The notes under the pieces were generated by a model. The model had not been told where the DNA came from, searched no databases, and saw only the letters and a list, made by a program, of their open reading frames with translations. From Betaproteobacteria bacterium (GTDB lineage: Bacteria > Pseudomonadota > Gammaproteobacteria > Burkholderiales > Casimicrobiaceae): a DNA stretch of 64,000 nucleotides. Made by a program: the position numbers and the translations under genes. The DNA lies in contig WRFN01000010.1 in NCBI GenBank assembly GCA_009778785.1, positions 24,098 to 88,097 on the forward strand, in the 5' to 3' direction. Every line of letters starts with the position of its first letter. Positions within the stretch are counted from its first letter, which is position 1. Positions 40,819-51,503 of the stretch are shown here, in pieces.

Positions 40819-43800
40819 ATGACCGCCCCCGACCGCATGGCTTCGAAGTGCCCGAGATGGTTGAAATCTTTGTTGTTGCCGTTTCAAGCGTTGCGTTGGT
40901 TGATTCACCAGCTTTTCGGTGAATTGTTTTGGCGGCCGCCGCGTTGGGCAGCGTTTGCCGGACGCGGCGTCGGCGCGGCATCGGGATGTGCGCGTCGGCA
41001 TCCGGCCTGGCTCATCGGAATTCTGGCGGTGTTGGCGGCGCTGATAGGCGGCTGGTTCTGGTGGCAAGCGCAACCCAAACCGGTGACGGTCCAAATGCAA
41101 GTCGTCAATCCCGAATACACCAATTACAATACCGACAACGAGAAGCCGAAAGTTTTTCCGCTGAATATCGTGTTCTCGGCGCCGGTAGCAATTCTGGAAA
41201 GTGTTGACAAGGAAGTCGCCAGCGAAAGCATCACGGTGTCGCCGCCGCTGAAAGGCAAGTGGAAATGGCAAGGCGACACGGTGTTATCCTTGATGCCCGA
41301 TCCCGATTGGCCGGTGGGCACCGATTACACCGTGACGTTTTCGCCGAAGATGTTTCGGCCGGAAGCGCGTTTCGACAGCTACAAAGCGACGTTTCATTCG
41401 CCGCTTTTTGAAATGAGATCGTTGACCGCGCGTTTCGATCAAAGCCCGACCGACCCCAAAAACAAAATCGTCGTGGCGACGATCGATTTCTCGCACCCGG
41501 TGGACACGGCCGATTTCGAGAAGCGAATCAGTTTGGTGATGGGCGGACAGGAAAAAGGCGTGCTCGGCTTGGGCGAAAAGAAAACGGCTTTTGAAGTAAG
41601 CTACGATAAAAAGAAACTCAGCGCCAGCATTCATTCAACGCGGTTGCCGATTCCCGAGAAACCGCAAACGATGCGGGTGACGATTGACAAAGGCGTACAC
41701 GCTGCCGGCGGCGGCAACGCCACGAGCGAAGCGATGAGCGCTACCGCAGACATTCCCGGCATCGACAGTTTGCGAATCAACGATCTTCGACCGATCGTGG
41801 TAACCAATGAAAAATTTCAGCCGGAGCAGGTGCTGACCTTGCAACCCTCGATGCTGGTGCAAGAGCGGGAAGCGAAGAACGCGGTGAAGGCGTGGCTGTT
41901 GCCGGAGCAGCCGCCGGAAGGCGCGCCACAACGCAACTTGCGAATCAGTTGGGACAAAAAGAAACCGTATCCGTGGAGCGATGGGGACGTGTCGCTCATC
42001 GACCCGACGACGCTCGAGGGAGGCGAAGTCGTGAAACTGGAAGCGATTCCGAGCGAGAACGACGTGGCCGATACGTTCAGCTACCGTTATCATGCAACGC
42101 CCGGCCGCTACCTTTATGTGCAGATACCCAAAGGGCTGATGGCGTTCGGCGGCTATCGCTTGGGTAAGGACGTGATTCGTGTTTTCAAGGTGCCGGATTA
42201 TCCGGCGGTGGCGAAGATCATGTCGGAAGGCTCGTTATTGTCGCTGGCGGGCGAGCGTAAACTGTCGGTGCTGGCGCGCGATATTCCGGCGATTCGTTAT
42301 ACGATCAGCCGCGTGTTGCCGCAACAGTTGCAGCTTTTGGTCAAGCGTAATGATGTACGATACAACAATGATTTTTTTGCAAATCCGAATCTCCAAAATT
42401 ATGGGTATATTACCGAAGACGATATCTCTGAGCGCTTTGTAAAAATCATCGAGTTGCCAAAACTGGAACCGGGGAAACCGCAGTATCAGGCGCTGGATTT
42501 GAACGAATACCTGAAGACGCAACGCGGTATTTTCGTGTTGCATGTGCAGGGCTACGACCCGAAGACGAAACTCCCCATCGGGGAACAAGACAATCGCCTG
42601 ATTATGGTGAGCGATCTGGGCATGATCGACAAGAAGGCGTCCGATGGCAGCCACGATCTTTTCGTGCAGTCCATTCACAACGGCGGCCCGGTGGCCAACG
42701 CTTCGATCGATGTGATCGGTCGCAATGGTTTGTCGGTGCTGCAAGTAAAAACTGACGCCAGTGGGCATGCGGCGCTTCCCCGGATCGACAATTTCAAAAA
42801 TGAACGTGAACCGATATTTTTCCTGGCCAGCAAGGACGGCGACAGCAGTTTCTTGCCGTACAACCCCTATAACAGCCGTAATTTAAATTATTCGCGCTTC
42901 GATGTCGGCGGCGCGGTCAACGCGACGGAAGCGAAGCAACTGTCGGCGTATCTTTTTTCGGACCGTGGCATCTATCGGCCGGGTGAGGAGATTCGCGTCG
43001 GGATGATCGTGCGCCCGACCGATTGGGCGCAATCGGTGGCGGGCATTCCGTTACAACTGGAAGTGATTGACGCGCGCGGTTTGACGGTGCGGCGCGACAA
43101 AATCAAATTGCCGGAAAGCGGCTTCGGCGAGTTGCGCCATCCAACGCTCGACACGGCGCCGGCGGGCACTTACACGATCAACCTATCGCTGATCAAAAAA
43201 GATCGCGCTGACACGGTGATCGGCTCCACGACGGTACGCGTGCAGGATTTCGAGCCGGATCGTTTGCGGATGAACGTGCATTTCAGCGATACGTCAAACG
43301 ACGGCTGGGTGACGCCAAACGATTTGGCGGTGCAAGTGTCGTTGCAGAATTTGTTTGCGACACCGGCGGAAGATCGCCGCATTCGCGGCTTCATGTCGCT
43401 AACGCCGGGCGTGTTGAAATTCGCGCACTACAAGGATTATTTATTCAATGATCCCTACAACGATCCGAAGCATCCCATGGAGACGGTATCGGAAGAACTG
43501 GCCGAGACAAGAACCGATGTGCAGGGGCAAACGACGTTGAAACTCGACCTGCAACGCTTCGCGCGAGCGACGTACCGCGCGCAAGTCGTCGTGCAGGGCT
43601 ACGAGGCCGACGGCGGTCGCGGTGTGTCGTCCGAAGCGGCGGTGCTGGTGTCGTCGCTCGATTATCTGGTCGGCTACAAACCGGACGGCAAACTGGAGTT
43701 TGTGCGTCGCGATAGCGAACGCAAGGTGAATTTGCTGGCAATCGGTCGCGATGGTAAACAACGCGCCGTTGATGGGTTGAAGTTGCAGCGTGTCGAGCGT

Positions 43801-46800
43801 CGCTTTGTCTCGGTGCTGACCAAGCAAGATGATGGCACTTACCGTTATCTGTCGAAAGAAAAAGAAATTCTGCTCGACGAAACACCACTGACGATTGCGG
43901 CGGCCGGTCAGCCGTTAAAGCTGGCAACCGAAACGCCGGGCGCGTTCAGTTACGTGGTGCGTGACAAGGACGGGCTCGAATACGCTCACATCAACTACAG
44001 CGTTGCCGGTGAAGCCAACTTGACGCGCTCGCTCGACAAGAACGCCGAATTGAAGTTGACGCTGTCGAAAGGCGATTTCGCGCCGGGCGAAGAAATCGAG
44101 GTACAGATCGAAGCGCCTTATACCGGCAGCGGCTTGATCACCATCGAGCGCGACAAGATTTACGCTTATCGCTGGTTCTCCAGCAAGACGACCAGCACGG
44201 TGCAGAAAATCAAGTTGCCGAACGACGTTGATGGTAACGCCTATTTGACGATTACTTTCGTGCGCGATCCGGGCTCGGACGAAATTTACATGAGCCCGCT
44301 GTCGTATGGCGTGGCGCCGTTCTCGATCAGCCGCGAACGTTATCAAACGAAGCTCGACGTGACGACGCCGGACAAGATCAAGCCGGGCGACACGGTGGCG
44401 TTCAAGGTGAAAAGCAGCAAGCCGACGAAAGCGGTGGTGTTTGCCGTTGACGAAGGAATTCTGCAAGTGGCGCGCTACAAGATGGCCGACCCGCTCGGAT
44501 ATTTCTTCCAGAAGCGGGCGCTCGAGGTAGCGACCAGCCAGTTGCTCGATATGATTCTGCCGGAGTTTTCGCGGGTGATGGCGTCGGCGCCGGGCGGTGA
44601 TGGTGAAGGCGCGCTAGGAAAATTCCTCAATCCGTTCAAGCGCAAACGCGACCCGGCGGTGGCATACTGGTCGGGCATCGTTGATGTCGGGCCGGACGGC
44701 AAATCGTTGTCGTGGCAAGTGCCCGAATCGTTCAACGGCAGCTTGCGCGTGATGGCGGTGGCGGTGTCGCCGCAAACAATCGGCACGTTTGAAGGGCACA
44801 CCGTTGTGCGCGGCGATTTTGTACTGTCGCCAAACGCGCCGCTGTCGGTGACGCCGGGCGATGAGTTTGATTTGCCGGTCGGTGTTTCGAACAATCTGGA
44901 AGGTTCCGGCAAGGATGCGAAAGTGAAAATCGCGCTCGATACCGGCGATTATTTTGAAGTGGTCGGCGACAAAGCCATTGACGTGCCGATTTCGGAAAAT
45001 CGGGAAGGTATCGTGCATTTCCGCGTGCGCGCTAAACCGTTGCTGGGTTCTGGAACGTTGTCGTTGACGGCAAGTATCGGCGACAAGAAATCGCGTCTGG
45101 CAACAGCGGTGAGCGTGCGACCCGCAACGCCGTACCGTCAGGAGTTTCAGGCCGGAACGGTGGCCGCCGGCAAAGAGGCTGAGTTGCCGATGAGCCGTCG
45201 CTTGTTCCCCGATCATCGCAAGCTCGCAGTGAATGTGTCGGCATCGCCGATGGTGATGGCCGATGGCTTGGCCGCGTATCTCGGCGAGTACCCGTATTCG
45301 TGCACCGAGCAAATCGTTTCGCAGGCGATACCGGCGTTGGTATTGAGCCATCGACCGGGGTTCGGCGAGATCAAGACGAAGCGCGGCGAAACGCTATCCA
45401 GTTTGATGACCACGTTGCGGGCGCGGCAGAACGCTGAGGGCGCTTACGGGTTGTGGGCGGCGAACACCATCATCTCGGAACCGGCGAGCGTGTGGGCGCA
45501 GCAATTCCTCGTCGAAGCGAAAGATCGCGGCGAGGTGGTGCCGGCCGATATGCTGCAGCGAGGCAACGAATGGTTGCAGGATTTCGCCACCAGCGAGGGT
45601 GATGACTTGTTCGCCGATCGGCTGCGGGCGCAAGCGGTGTATTTGTTGACGCGGCAGGGAACACAGACTTCCTCTCTGGCGGCGACGATTCAGAAGCGCC
45701 TCGAAAAACGCGACGCCAAAACTTGGAAGAACGATTTGGCGGCGGTGTATCTGGCAGCGACGTACAAGATGTTGAAGCAGGATCGCCTTGCCGACGATGT
45801 GCTGAGCGATTTCCGTTTCAACATCAGCGCCGAGGGAAAGAAAGAGGATGAACGCAACGATCCGCTGGCGGGCGCTCGCGACAACGAGTGGTGGTTGTGT
45901 GCCGACGTATGTCGAGATGCCGGCGCTTTGTATCTGTTGGCGAAGCATTTCCCGGAACGCGCCAAAGCATTGCCGGGGGACGCCTTCACACCGATGCTCA
46001 CCGCGTTGACGACGTACCAGAACACCACCATCACTTCGGCGGGGTTATTGCTGGCGCTCGATGCGTGGACGAATCTGGCGGAAACGTCGGCCAGCGCCAA
46101 ATTCAGCGTCAACGAAATTTTGAAGGACAAGACCGCGCGTGAACTGGCGCTTTCGGAGGGATTGGTGCAGCGTGCTTCGTTCACTCCCGAAGCGTTGAAA
46201 TTGGCCATTCGCAATCAGGGCAACTTGATGGGCTTTTACGTGGCCGAAGCTTCTGGCTTCGATGTCGAGCCGCCCACGAGTGATGTGCGCGAAGGTGCTG
46301 AAATCCTGCGCGAATATACCGACGCTTCCGGCAAGCTGCTGACGTCGGTGACGCAAGGCGATGACGTGTACGTTCATCTCAAGTTCCGTGGGTTGAACCG
46401 AACCTTCGACGGCAACCTTATGGCAATCGTCGATTTGCTGCCGGGAGGTTTCGACCTCGTGCTGAACCCGCCGAACGCGGCGGCGAACAGCAACGACTCG
46501 CAACAGGCGTTGCGTGCCGATGCGCATAACGAAGAGGCTGAATCAGAAGGAGGCGACGACGGGCAAGACAATTCGTCGAATGACGAGGAGAGCCATTGGA
46601 CGCCGCCGTTCGGCAATTCGCCGACGAACTGGTGGGCTCAGTACGCCGATGTGCGCGAAGATCGCATCGTGTTGTATGGTGTTCTGGAGTCCAAGTCCAA
46701 CGAATTTGTCTATAAGATTCGCGCCACCAACGTCGGCACTTACACGTTGCCGCCAGCTTACGCCGAAGGCTTGTATCGCCGCGACATTCGCGCGCGCAGC

Positions 46801-46842
46801 TTGCCGGGAGGAAAGCTGACCGTCGTGCCGGTGAAGAAATAG
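40819..46842 (+). CDS. Giant bacterial alpha-2-macroglobulin with thioester
   Basis: This is a 2007-residue envelope protein. One N-terminal transmembrane anchor (about residues 60-85, LIGILAVLAALIGGWFWW) rather than a lipobox holds it to the inner membrane, with the rest periplasmic. MG domains precede and follow a bait-like region. The thioester motif CTEQ is at Cys1495, followed by the alpha/alpha-toroid (DLFADRLRAQAVYLL) and a receptor-binding-like end. It contains the MG region VTPGDEFDLPVGVSNN. Such proteins trap periplasm-invading proteases and in E. coli are paired with PbpC, as here. The start ATG 40819 follows CAGGAGAACGTG. An acidic low-complexity segment occurs at about 1890-1920. 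It differs from the E. coli YfhM lipoprotein in using a membrane helix. Confidence 0.93.
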   Translation: MTAPDRMASKCPRWLKSLLLPFQALRWLIHQLFGELFWRPPRWAAFAGRGVGAASGCARRHPAWLIGILAVLAALIGGWFWWQAQPKPVTVQMQVVNPEYTNYNTDNEKPKVFPLNIVFSAPVAILESVDKEVASESITVSPPLKGKWKWQGDTVLSLMPDPDWPVGTDYTVTFSPKMFRPEARFDSYKATFHSPLFEMRSLTARFDQSPTDPKNKIVVATIDFSHPVDTADFEKRISLVMGGQEKGVLGLGEKKTAFEVSYDKKKLSASIHSTRLPIPEKPQTMRVTIDKGVHAAGGGNATSEAMSATADIPGIDSLRINDLRPIVVTNEKFQPEQVLTLQPSMLVQEREAKNAVKAWLLPEQPPEGAPQRNLRISWDKKKPYPWSDGDVSLIDPTTLEGGEVVKLEAIPSENDVADTFSYRYHATPGRYLYVQIPKGLMAFGGYRLGKDVIRVFKVPDYPAVAKIMSEGSLLSLAGERKLSVLARDIPAIRYTISRVLPQQLQLLVKRNDVRYNNDFFANPNLQNYGYITEDDISERFVKIIELPKLEPGKPQYQALDLNEYLKTQRGIFVLHVQGYDPKTKLPIGEQDNRLIMVSDLGMIDKKASDGSHDLFVQSIHNGGPVANASIDVIGRNGLSVLQVKTDASGHAALPRIDNFKNEREPIFFLASKDGDSSFLPYNPYNSRNLNYSRFDVGGAVNATEAKQLSAYLFSDRGIYRPGEEIRVGMIVRPTDWAQSVAGIPLQLEVIDARGLTVRRDKIKLPESGFGELRHPTLDTAPAGTYTINLSLIKKDRADTVIGSTTVRVQDFEPDRLRMNVHFSDTSNDGWVTPNDLAVQVSLQNLFATPAEDRRIRGFMSLTPGVLKFAHYKDYLFNDPYNDPKHPMETVSEELAETRTDVQGQTTLKLDLQRFARATYRAQVVVQGYEADGGRGVSSEAAVLVSSLDYLVGYKPDGKLEFVRRDSERKVNLLAIGRDGKQRAVDGLKLQRVERRFVSVLTKQDDGTYRYLSKEKEILLDETPLTIAAAGQPLKLATETPGAFSYVVRDKDGLEYAHINYSVAGEANLTRSLDKNAELKLTLSKGDFAPGEEIEVQIEAPYTGSGLITIERDKIYAYRWFSSKTTSTVQKIKLPNDVDGNAYLTITFVRDPGSDEIYMSPLSYGVAPFSISRERYQTKLDVTTPDKIKPGDTVAFKVKSSKPTKAVVFAVDEGILQVARYKMADPLGYFFQKRALEVATSQLLDMILPEFSRVMASAPGGDGEGALGKFLNPFKRKRDPAVAYWSGIVDVGPDGKSLSWQVPESFNGSLRVMAVAVSPQTIGTFEGHTVVRGDFVLSPNAPLSVTPGDEFDLPVGVSNNLEGSGKDAKVKIALDTGDYFEVVGDKAIDVPISENREGIVHFRVRAKPLLGSGTLSLTASIGDKKSRLATAVSVRPATPYRQEFQAGTVAAGKEAELPMSRRLFPDHRKLAVNVSASPMVMADGLAAYLGEYPYSCTEQIVSQAIPALVLSHRPGFGEIKTKRGETLSSLMTTLRARQNAEGAYGLWAANTIISEPASVWAQQFLVEAKDRGEVVPADMLQRGNEWLQDFATSEGDDLFADRLRAQAVYLLTRQGTQTSSLAATIQKRLEKRDAKTWKNDLAAVYLAATYKMLKQDRLADDVLSDFRFNISAEGKKEDERNDPLAGARDNEWWLCADVCRDAGALYLLAKHFPERAKALPGDAFTPMLTALTTYQNTTITSAGLLLALDAWTNLAETSASAKFSVNEILKDKTARELALSEGLVQRASFTPEALKLAIRNQGNLMGFYVAEASGFDVEPPTSDVREGAEILREYTDASGKLLTSVTQGDDVYVHLKFRGLNRTFDGNLMAIVDLLPGGFDLVLNPPNAAANSNDSQQALRADAHNEEAESEGGDDGQDNSSNDEESHWTPPFGNSPTNWWAQYADVREDRIVLYGVLESKSNEFVYKIRATNVGTYTLPPAYAEGLYRRDIRARSLPGGKLTVVPVKK

Positions 46843-46878
46843 TGAAGCAGTGATGCTCTGATGGATCGTGTTGAAAAG

Positions 46879-46909
46879 CCGTCCCTCTCCCCTTGCGGGA
46901 GAGGGACGG
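46879..46909. repeat. Perfect 13-base hairpin CCGTCCCTCTCCC family
   Basis: Arms 46879-46891 and 46897-46909 are perfectly complementary with loop CTTGC. It lies between the A2M gene and the YiiX-like gene. No T-run follows, so read-through with mRNA stabilisation is more likely than termination. It shares arm sequence with 17161-17205. Confidence 0.75.
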
Positions 46910-46950
46910 GGCGATGGAAAGCGATCGTGTTGAAACAGGAAAGGCGCTAC

Positions 46951-47598
46951 ATGAACGAAGTACACCGCTTATATCGTTTCGCCAGCGTCGGGCTGATCGC
47001 CTCTTTTTTGGCCTGTCTTGGCGTCGGTGTCGGGGGATGTACGCAAGCGCTGCCCGCCGTCAACGAAGGTGATTTGATTTTTCAAACTTCGCGCTCGGCG
47101 CAAAGTCAGGGCATTCAACAAGCCACTGGCTCGCGTTACAGTCACATGGGCATCATCCTGTTTCAAAACGGCAAGCCTTACGTTTTTGAAGCCGTCGCCA
47201 CGGTGAAATATACGCCGCTGGCTCAATGGATTGCCCGCGGCGACGGTGGTCATTATGTAGCCAAACGGTTGAAGGACGCGCAGCAAACCTTGACGCCGGA
47301 GGCTCTGAAAAAGTTGCATCACGCCGCCGACGCTTTTGTCAACAAGCCGTATGACCTGACTTTTGAATGGTCGGATGATCGCATCTACTGCTCGGAACTG
47401 GTTTGGAAAATGGTTGACCGCGCGCTCGGCATTCAGATCGGCAAGCTGCAAAAAATCCGTGAGTTTCATCTCGATGCTCCGGCGGTCAAACAGAAACTTC
47501 GGGAGCGTTACGGCGACAAGGTGCCGCTGGATGAAACCGTGATTTCGCCGCAAGCCATGTTCGAGTCGCCGTTGTTGATCACTGTGGCTGAACGCTAA
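46951..47598 (+). CDS. YiiX/YebB-like permuted papain-fold lipoprotein
   Basis: This is a 215-residue predicted lipoprotein (lipobox VGGC, Cys30) of the circularly permuted NlpC/P60-like (C92) group. The likely catalytic His65 is in YSHMGIIL and Cys147 in IYCSELVW, in the order typical of YiiX. The core also contains NEGDLIFQ. Relatives are amidase or lipid-hydrolase candidates acting in the envelope. ATG 46951 follows GGAAAGG. It sits between the alpha-2-macroglobulin and pbpC, six bases before pbpC, so it probably belongs to the same peptidoglycan-repair or protease-defence unit. Confidence 0.85.
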   Translation: MNEVHRLYRFASVGLIASFLACLGVGVGGCTQALPAVNEGDLIFQTSRSAQSQGIQQATGSRYSHMGIILFQNGKPYVFEAVATVKYTPLAQWIARGDGGHYVAKRLKDAQQTLTPEALKKLHHAADAFVNKPYDLTFEWSDDRIYCSELVWKMVDRALGIQIGKLQKIREFHLDAPAVKQKLRERYGDKVPLDETVISPQAMFESPLLITVAER

Positions 47599-47604
47599 CC
47601 ATTG

Positions 47605-49962
47605 ATGAACATGTTTCGCCAGTCACGTTTTCTTCGGGTGCTTTACCGCGTGGCGCTGGTGCTGACGGTGATGGCTGTCGCTGTCGTGGCCATTCGTCTT
47701 TGGCCGAAGCCGCCGTTGCGCGATTCGATTCCGTCGTCGGTGGCGGTGTACGATGCGCGTGGCACGTTGTTGCGGTTGACGCTGGCGCGCGATGAGCAAT
47801 ACCGTTTGTGGTTGCCTCTGGCCGAAATTCCTCCCGAACTGGTTGAAGCGGTGCAGTTGCACGAAGATCAGTATTTCGATTATCACCCTGGCGTCAATCT
47901 GTGGGCGTTATTGCGCGCTACTGCGAGAACGTACAGCGGCGGAGCGCGACAAGGCGCTTCGACCTTGACGATGCAACTGGCGCGTCTCATCTATAAACTC
48001 AACACGCGCACGCCGTGGGGAAAGATCAAGCAAATCGCGCTGGCACTGAGTTTGGAAGCGCGTTACAGCAAAGCCGAAATTCTTGAAGCGTATCTCAACG
48101 CGGTGCCTTACGGACAAAACATCGAAGGCGTGGCCGCTGCCAGTCTGATTTATTTCGGCAAGCGACCGCAAGCGTTGAGCTTGCCGGAAATTTTGACACT
48201 GGCGGTGATTCCGCAAAGCCCGTCGTTGCGCACACCCGGCGATGAAGCACAAACGCGATTGAGCGAAGCGCGGATGCGCTTGTTTGAACGTTGGTTGGAA
48301 AAACATCCGGAAGCGCGCGCACAAGCAGGGCTGGTGTCGGCGCCGTTAAACTTGCGCGGAAAAATTCGATTACCGTTTGAAGCGCCGCATTTTACCACGA
48401 TGTTGTTAATGGAAGACGCGCGGGCATCGACGGAAATTCAAACGACGCTTGATTTGCGTTTGCAAAAATTGCTGGAGCGGCAGATGCGGCACTATTTGTC
48501 GCGGGTGCAGCGGCAAGGGTTGAAAAACGGCAGCGCGTTGCTGGTGGACTGGACAACGATGGAGGTCAAGGCCTGGCTCGGTTCGGCGGATTTTTTCGAT
48601 GCGTCGCTGGACGGGCAAGTCAACGGTGTGCTCGGCAAGCGCTCGCCGGGGTCCACCTTGAAGCCGTTCATCTACGCGTTGGCCATCGATCAGGGCGTTC
48701 TGCATCCGATGACGATACTGAAAGACTCGCCGCAGAGTTTCGGCCCGTTCACGCCGGAAAATTTCGACGGGACGTTCGTCGGGCCGATCAGCGCGCAGCA
48801 AGCGTTGATTCGCTCGCGCAACATTCCGGCGGTTGTCGTCAACGCGCAACTCAAGCGGCCGTCGCTCTATGAATTTCTCTGGAACGCGCATGTTGCCAAA
48901 TTGGCGAACGAAGCGCACTACGGTTTGGCGTTGACGCTGGGCGGTGGCGAAGTAACGATGGCTGAATTGGCGACCTTGTATTCGATCCTGCCCAATCAGG
49001 GGCGCTGGCAGCCGCTGGTGGCGCGCAAGGACAACGCCGGTTCATTGGCGCCGTCGCAGAAACTTTTATCGGACGACGCAGCCTTCATCACGCTCGACAT
49101 GCTCGAAAAAAACCCGCGCCCCGATGTGGCTTACGCCGGTCGGGTGATGCCGTTGCCGGTGGCTTGGAAAACGGGAACATCGTGGGGCTTTCGCGATGCG
49201 TGGACGGCGGGCGTGTTCGGTCGCTATGTGTTGGTGGTGTGGTTGGGCAATTTCGACGGCAGCAGCAATCAGGCGCTGGTCGGCGTTGACGCAGCGGCGC
49301 CGTTGTTCTTCAGCATTGCCGATGCGTTGATGGCGACCGACAACACGATTGCCATTGCGCGCCGTCAACCGAGTAACGCGATTCGGCTCGATGTTTGTCA
49401 GGCCTCCGGCGATTTGCCGAACGCCGATTGCCCGCGCACGGTCAAAACGTGGTTCATTCCAGGCGTGTCGCCGATCAAAGTGTCTGACTTGCATCGTGCC
49501 GTGATGGTTGATACGCGAACCGGAAAAATGGCGTGCCCACCTTACGACCCGCGTTTCGTCAAGCGCGAAGTTTTTGAATTCTGGTCATCCGATTTGCGGC
49601 GCTTGTTTGCGCAAGCGGGGGTGCCGCGACGTTTGCCGCCGCCGCCAGTCGATTGCGGCGGACAAAATAGCAACGTGGCCGGCACTGCGCCGAGGATTAT
49701 TTCACCGCTGACCGGCGTGACGTATCAGCGACGCCTTTCTCGCAGCGGCGACGATGACAACGACGCCATCACGTTGCAAGCGATTGCCGACGGCGACGTT
49801 GAAACGCTGTATTGGTTTTTAGGCACCGGCTACCTCGGCAGCAGCGCGTCGGGCAAGGATTTTTCATGGAAGGACGCGCCGTCCGGCCGCAACACCTTGC
49901 GCGTGGTTGATGATCACGGGCGAACAGATACGAGAACGGTGGCAGTGGAGTTGGTGCCGTAA
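47605..49962 (+). CDS. pbpC: Penicillin-binding protein 1C
   Basis: This is a bifunctional murein synthase anchored by one N-terminal helix (785 aa). The glycosyltransferase (GT51) domain has the catalytic Glu87 in EDQYFDYHPGVN and QGASTLTMQLARL. The transpeptidase domain has active Ser350 in SPGSTLKPF, SRNIPAV and KTGTSWGF (Lys522). The BiPBP-C extension at the C-terminus is present (about 690-785). PBP1C is thought to assist cell-wall repair with its companion alpha-2-macroglobulin. The ATG 47605 start has no strong ribosome site, suggesting coupling to the gene upstream. Confidence 0.95.
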   Translation: MNMFRQSRFLRVLYRVALVLTVMAVAVVAIRLWPKPPLRDSIPSSVAVYDARGTLLRLTLARDEQYRLWLPLAEIPPELVEAVQLHEDQYFDYHPGVNLWALLRATARTYSGGARQGASTLTMQLARLIYKLNTRTPWGKIKQIALALSLEARYSKAEILEAYLNAVPYGQNIEGVAAASLIYFGKRPQALSLPEILTLAVIPQSPSLRTPGDEAQTRLSEARMRLFERWLEKHPEARAQAGLVSAPLNLRGKIRLPFEAPHFTTMLLMEDARASTEIQTTLDLRLQKLLERQMRHYLSRVQRQGLKNGSALLVDWTTMEVKAWLGSADFFDASLDGQVNGVLGKRSPGSTLKPFIYALAIDQGVLHPMTILKDSPQSFGPFTPENFDGTFVGPISAQQALIRSRNIPAVVVNAQLKRPSLYEFLWNAHVAKLANEAHYGLALTLGGGEVTMAELATLYSILPNQGRWQPLVARKDNAGSLAPSQKLLSDDAAFITLDMLEKNPRPDVAYAGRVMPLPVAWKTGTSWGFRDAWTAGVFGRYVLVVWLGNFDGSSNQALVGVDAAAPLFFSIADALMATDNTIAIARRQPSNAIRLDVCQASGDLPNADCPRTVKTWFIPGVSPIKVSDLHRAVMVDTRTGKMACPPYDPRFVKREVFEFWSSDLRRLFAQAGVPRRLPPPPVDCGGQNSNVAGTAPRIISPLTGVTYQRRLSRSGDDDNDAITLQAIADGDVETLYWFLGTGYLGSSASGKDFSWKDAPSGRNTLRVVDDHGRTDTRTVAVELVP

Positions 49963-49965
49963 ACT

Positions 49966-51030
49966 TTACCATCGTTTTTTGAACCATAAAGCGACATTCA
50001 CCAACCCTATCAGCACTGGCACTTCCACCAGCGGCCCGATAACAGCAACAAACGCCTCGCCGGAATTCAGACCAAACACGGCGATGGCAACGGCGATAGC
50101 AAGCTCAAAGTTATTGGAAGCGGCAGTGAAGGAAAGAGTGGCCGACTGCTCGTAGTTTGCTCCTGCCCGTTTGGAGAGATAAAACGAAAACAGAAACATC
50201 ACAAAGAAATAAACCAGCAGGGGAACGGCAATTTTCAACACGTCGATAGGGAGTTGCACAATGAATTCTCCCTTGAGGGAGAACATGACCACAATGGTAA
50301 AAAGTAGCGCTCTGAGAGTCCAAGGACTGATGCGCGGAAGAAAAGTTTTTTCATACCATTCTGCACCTTTGAACCTCAAGCCGAAGAGGCGCGAAGCTAC
50401 GCCGGCAAGAAAAGGAATGCCGAGATAAATGAAGACGCTTTCGGCAATCTGCCCCATGCTCACGCCCACTACTGCGCCGGACAGGCCCAGCCAACTCGGT
50501 AGCACGGTGATAAAGACCCAAGCGTAAACGGAGAAGAAAAGCACTTGGAAAATGGCGTTGAAGGCAACCAACCCGGCGCAGTATTCCCGATCGCCGCCAG
50601 CGAGGTCGTTCCAAACGATCACCATGGCAATGCAACGAGCGAGGCCGATAAGGATAAGGCCGACCATGTAGCTATTGTTGCCAGAAAGAAAGGCAATCGC
50701 CAGAAAAAACATGAGAACAGGGCCGACGATCCAGTTTTGCACCAATGAAAGCAGCAACACTTTTCCGTTACGGAACACTTGCCCGAATTGTTCGTATTTC
50801 ACTTTTGCCAAAGGCGGGTACATCATCAGGACAAGTCCGATAGTAATGGGAATGTTGGTCATCCCTATCTGAAAAAAGTTGATAACATTCTTTACGTCCG
50901 GCGCGAACCACCCCAAAGCCACGCCTGCGAACATGGCAAGGAAGATCCACAGGGTCAGGTAGCGATCGAGAAAGGAAAGCCGCTGCAGCGTCGATGGGTT
51001 CAAGGGTTTCTCACATGGCGGCGATAGCAT
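49966..51030 (-). CDS. acr3: Arsenite efflux transporter ACR3
   Basis: This is an inner-membrane arsenite exporter of the bile/arsenite/riboflavin transporter family (354 aa, about ten helices). Clear features are [58 protein letters not shown] with the essential Cys, and [21 protein letters not shown]. The start (51030) overlaps the end of arsC by 20 bases, so translation is coupled. It is the last gene of a minus-strand arsenic operon and converges on pbpC with three bases between stops. Confidence 0.95.
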   Translation of the reverse strand: MLSPPCEKPLNPSTLQRLSFLDRYLTLWIFLAMFAGVALGWFAPDVKNVINFFQIGMTNIPITIGLVLMMYPPLAKVKYEQFGQVFRNGKVLLLSLVQNWIVGPVLMFFLAIAFLSGNNSYMVGLILIGLARCIAMVIVWNDLAGGDREYCAGLVAFNAIFQVLFFSVYAWVFITVLPSWLGLSGAVVGVSMGQIAESVFIYLGIPFLAGVASRLFGLRFKGAEWYEKTFLPRISPWTLRALLFTIVVMFSLKGEFIVQLPIDVLKIAVPLLVYFFVMFLFSFYLSKRAGANYEQSATLSFTAASNNFELAIAVAIAVFGLNSGEAFVAVIGPLVEVPVLIGLVNVALWFKKRW

Positions 51031-51484
51031 CGAGAGCGACCTGAATTTGCGTTTCGTTCATGCCCGGCTTCGCTTCGAGTCGTCGTAACAAAACGTTTAT
51101 CCGCTTGCGCAACACGTCAAGGGTTTCGGAAAAAGCAGCGGCGATACCTTCTTCGCCGCCTTGTACTTTGGCCGGGTCGGGCATTCCCCAATGACTGCGC
51201 ACGACTTTGCCGAAGTACAGCGGGCAGGTTTCACCCGCAGCATCGGCGCACAGGGTGATTACCACTTCCGGTTTTTCCGTCAGCTCGTTCCATGATTTGC
51301 TGAACAAGCCTTGCGTGGCAATCCCGGCCTCCTTGAGCGCGGCCAAAGCGCGGGGATGTACAAAACCGGCGGGTTTGCTGCCCGCGCTTTGCGCGGTCAT
51401 GCCAGCCGGAGCCATCGATCTGAACAAGGCTTCCGCGATGATGGAACGGCAAGAATTGCCCGTGCAGAGAAAAAGAATGTTCAT
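51011..51484 (-). CDS. arsC: Arsenate reductase, low-molecular-weight phosphatase type
   Basis: This reduces arsenate to arsenite for export by ACR3 (157 aa). The P-loop [17 protein letters not shown], with CTGNSCRS, has the C-x5-R nucleophile. Further Cys residues in [12 protein letters not shown] serve the disulfide cascade of the thioredoxin-coupled enzyme. The conserved HWGMPDPAK segment carries the catalytic Asp. I use ATG 51484 rather than the in-frame 51502, since MNILFLC is the usual family start. It lies between the C-GCAxxG-C-C gene and acr3. Confidence 0.92.
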   Translation of the reverse strand: MNILFLCTGNSCRSIIAEALFRSMAPAGMTAQSAGSKPAGFVHPRALAALKEAGIATQGLFSKSWNELTEKPEVVITLCADAAGETCPLYFGKVVRSHWGMPDPAKVQGGEEGIAAAFSETLDVLRKRINVLLRRLEAKPGMNETQIQVALDAIAAM

Positions 51485-51503
51485 ACGCGCCGCGCCCCCC
51501 ATT

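Noticed and set aside
48150..48398. Short antisense frames inside pbpC and the A2M gene
   Set aside because: They are shadows with no independent signals.
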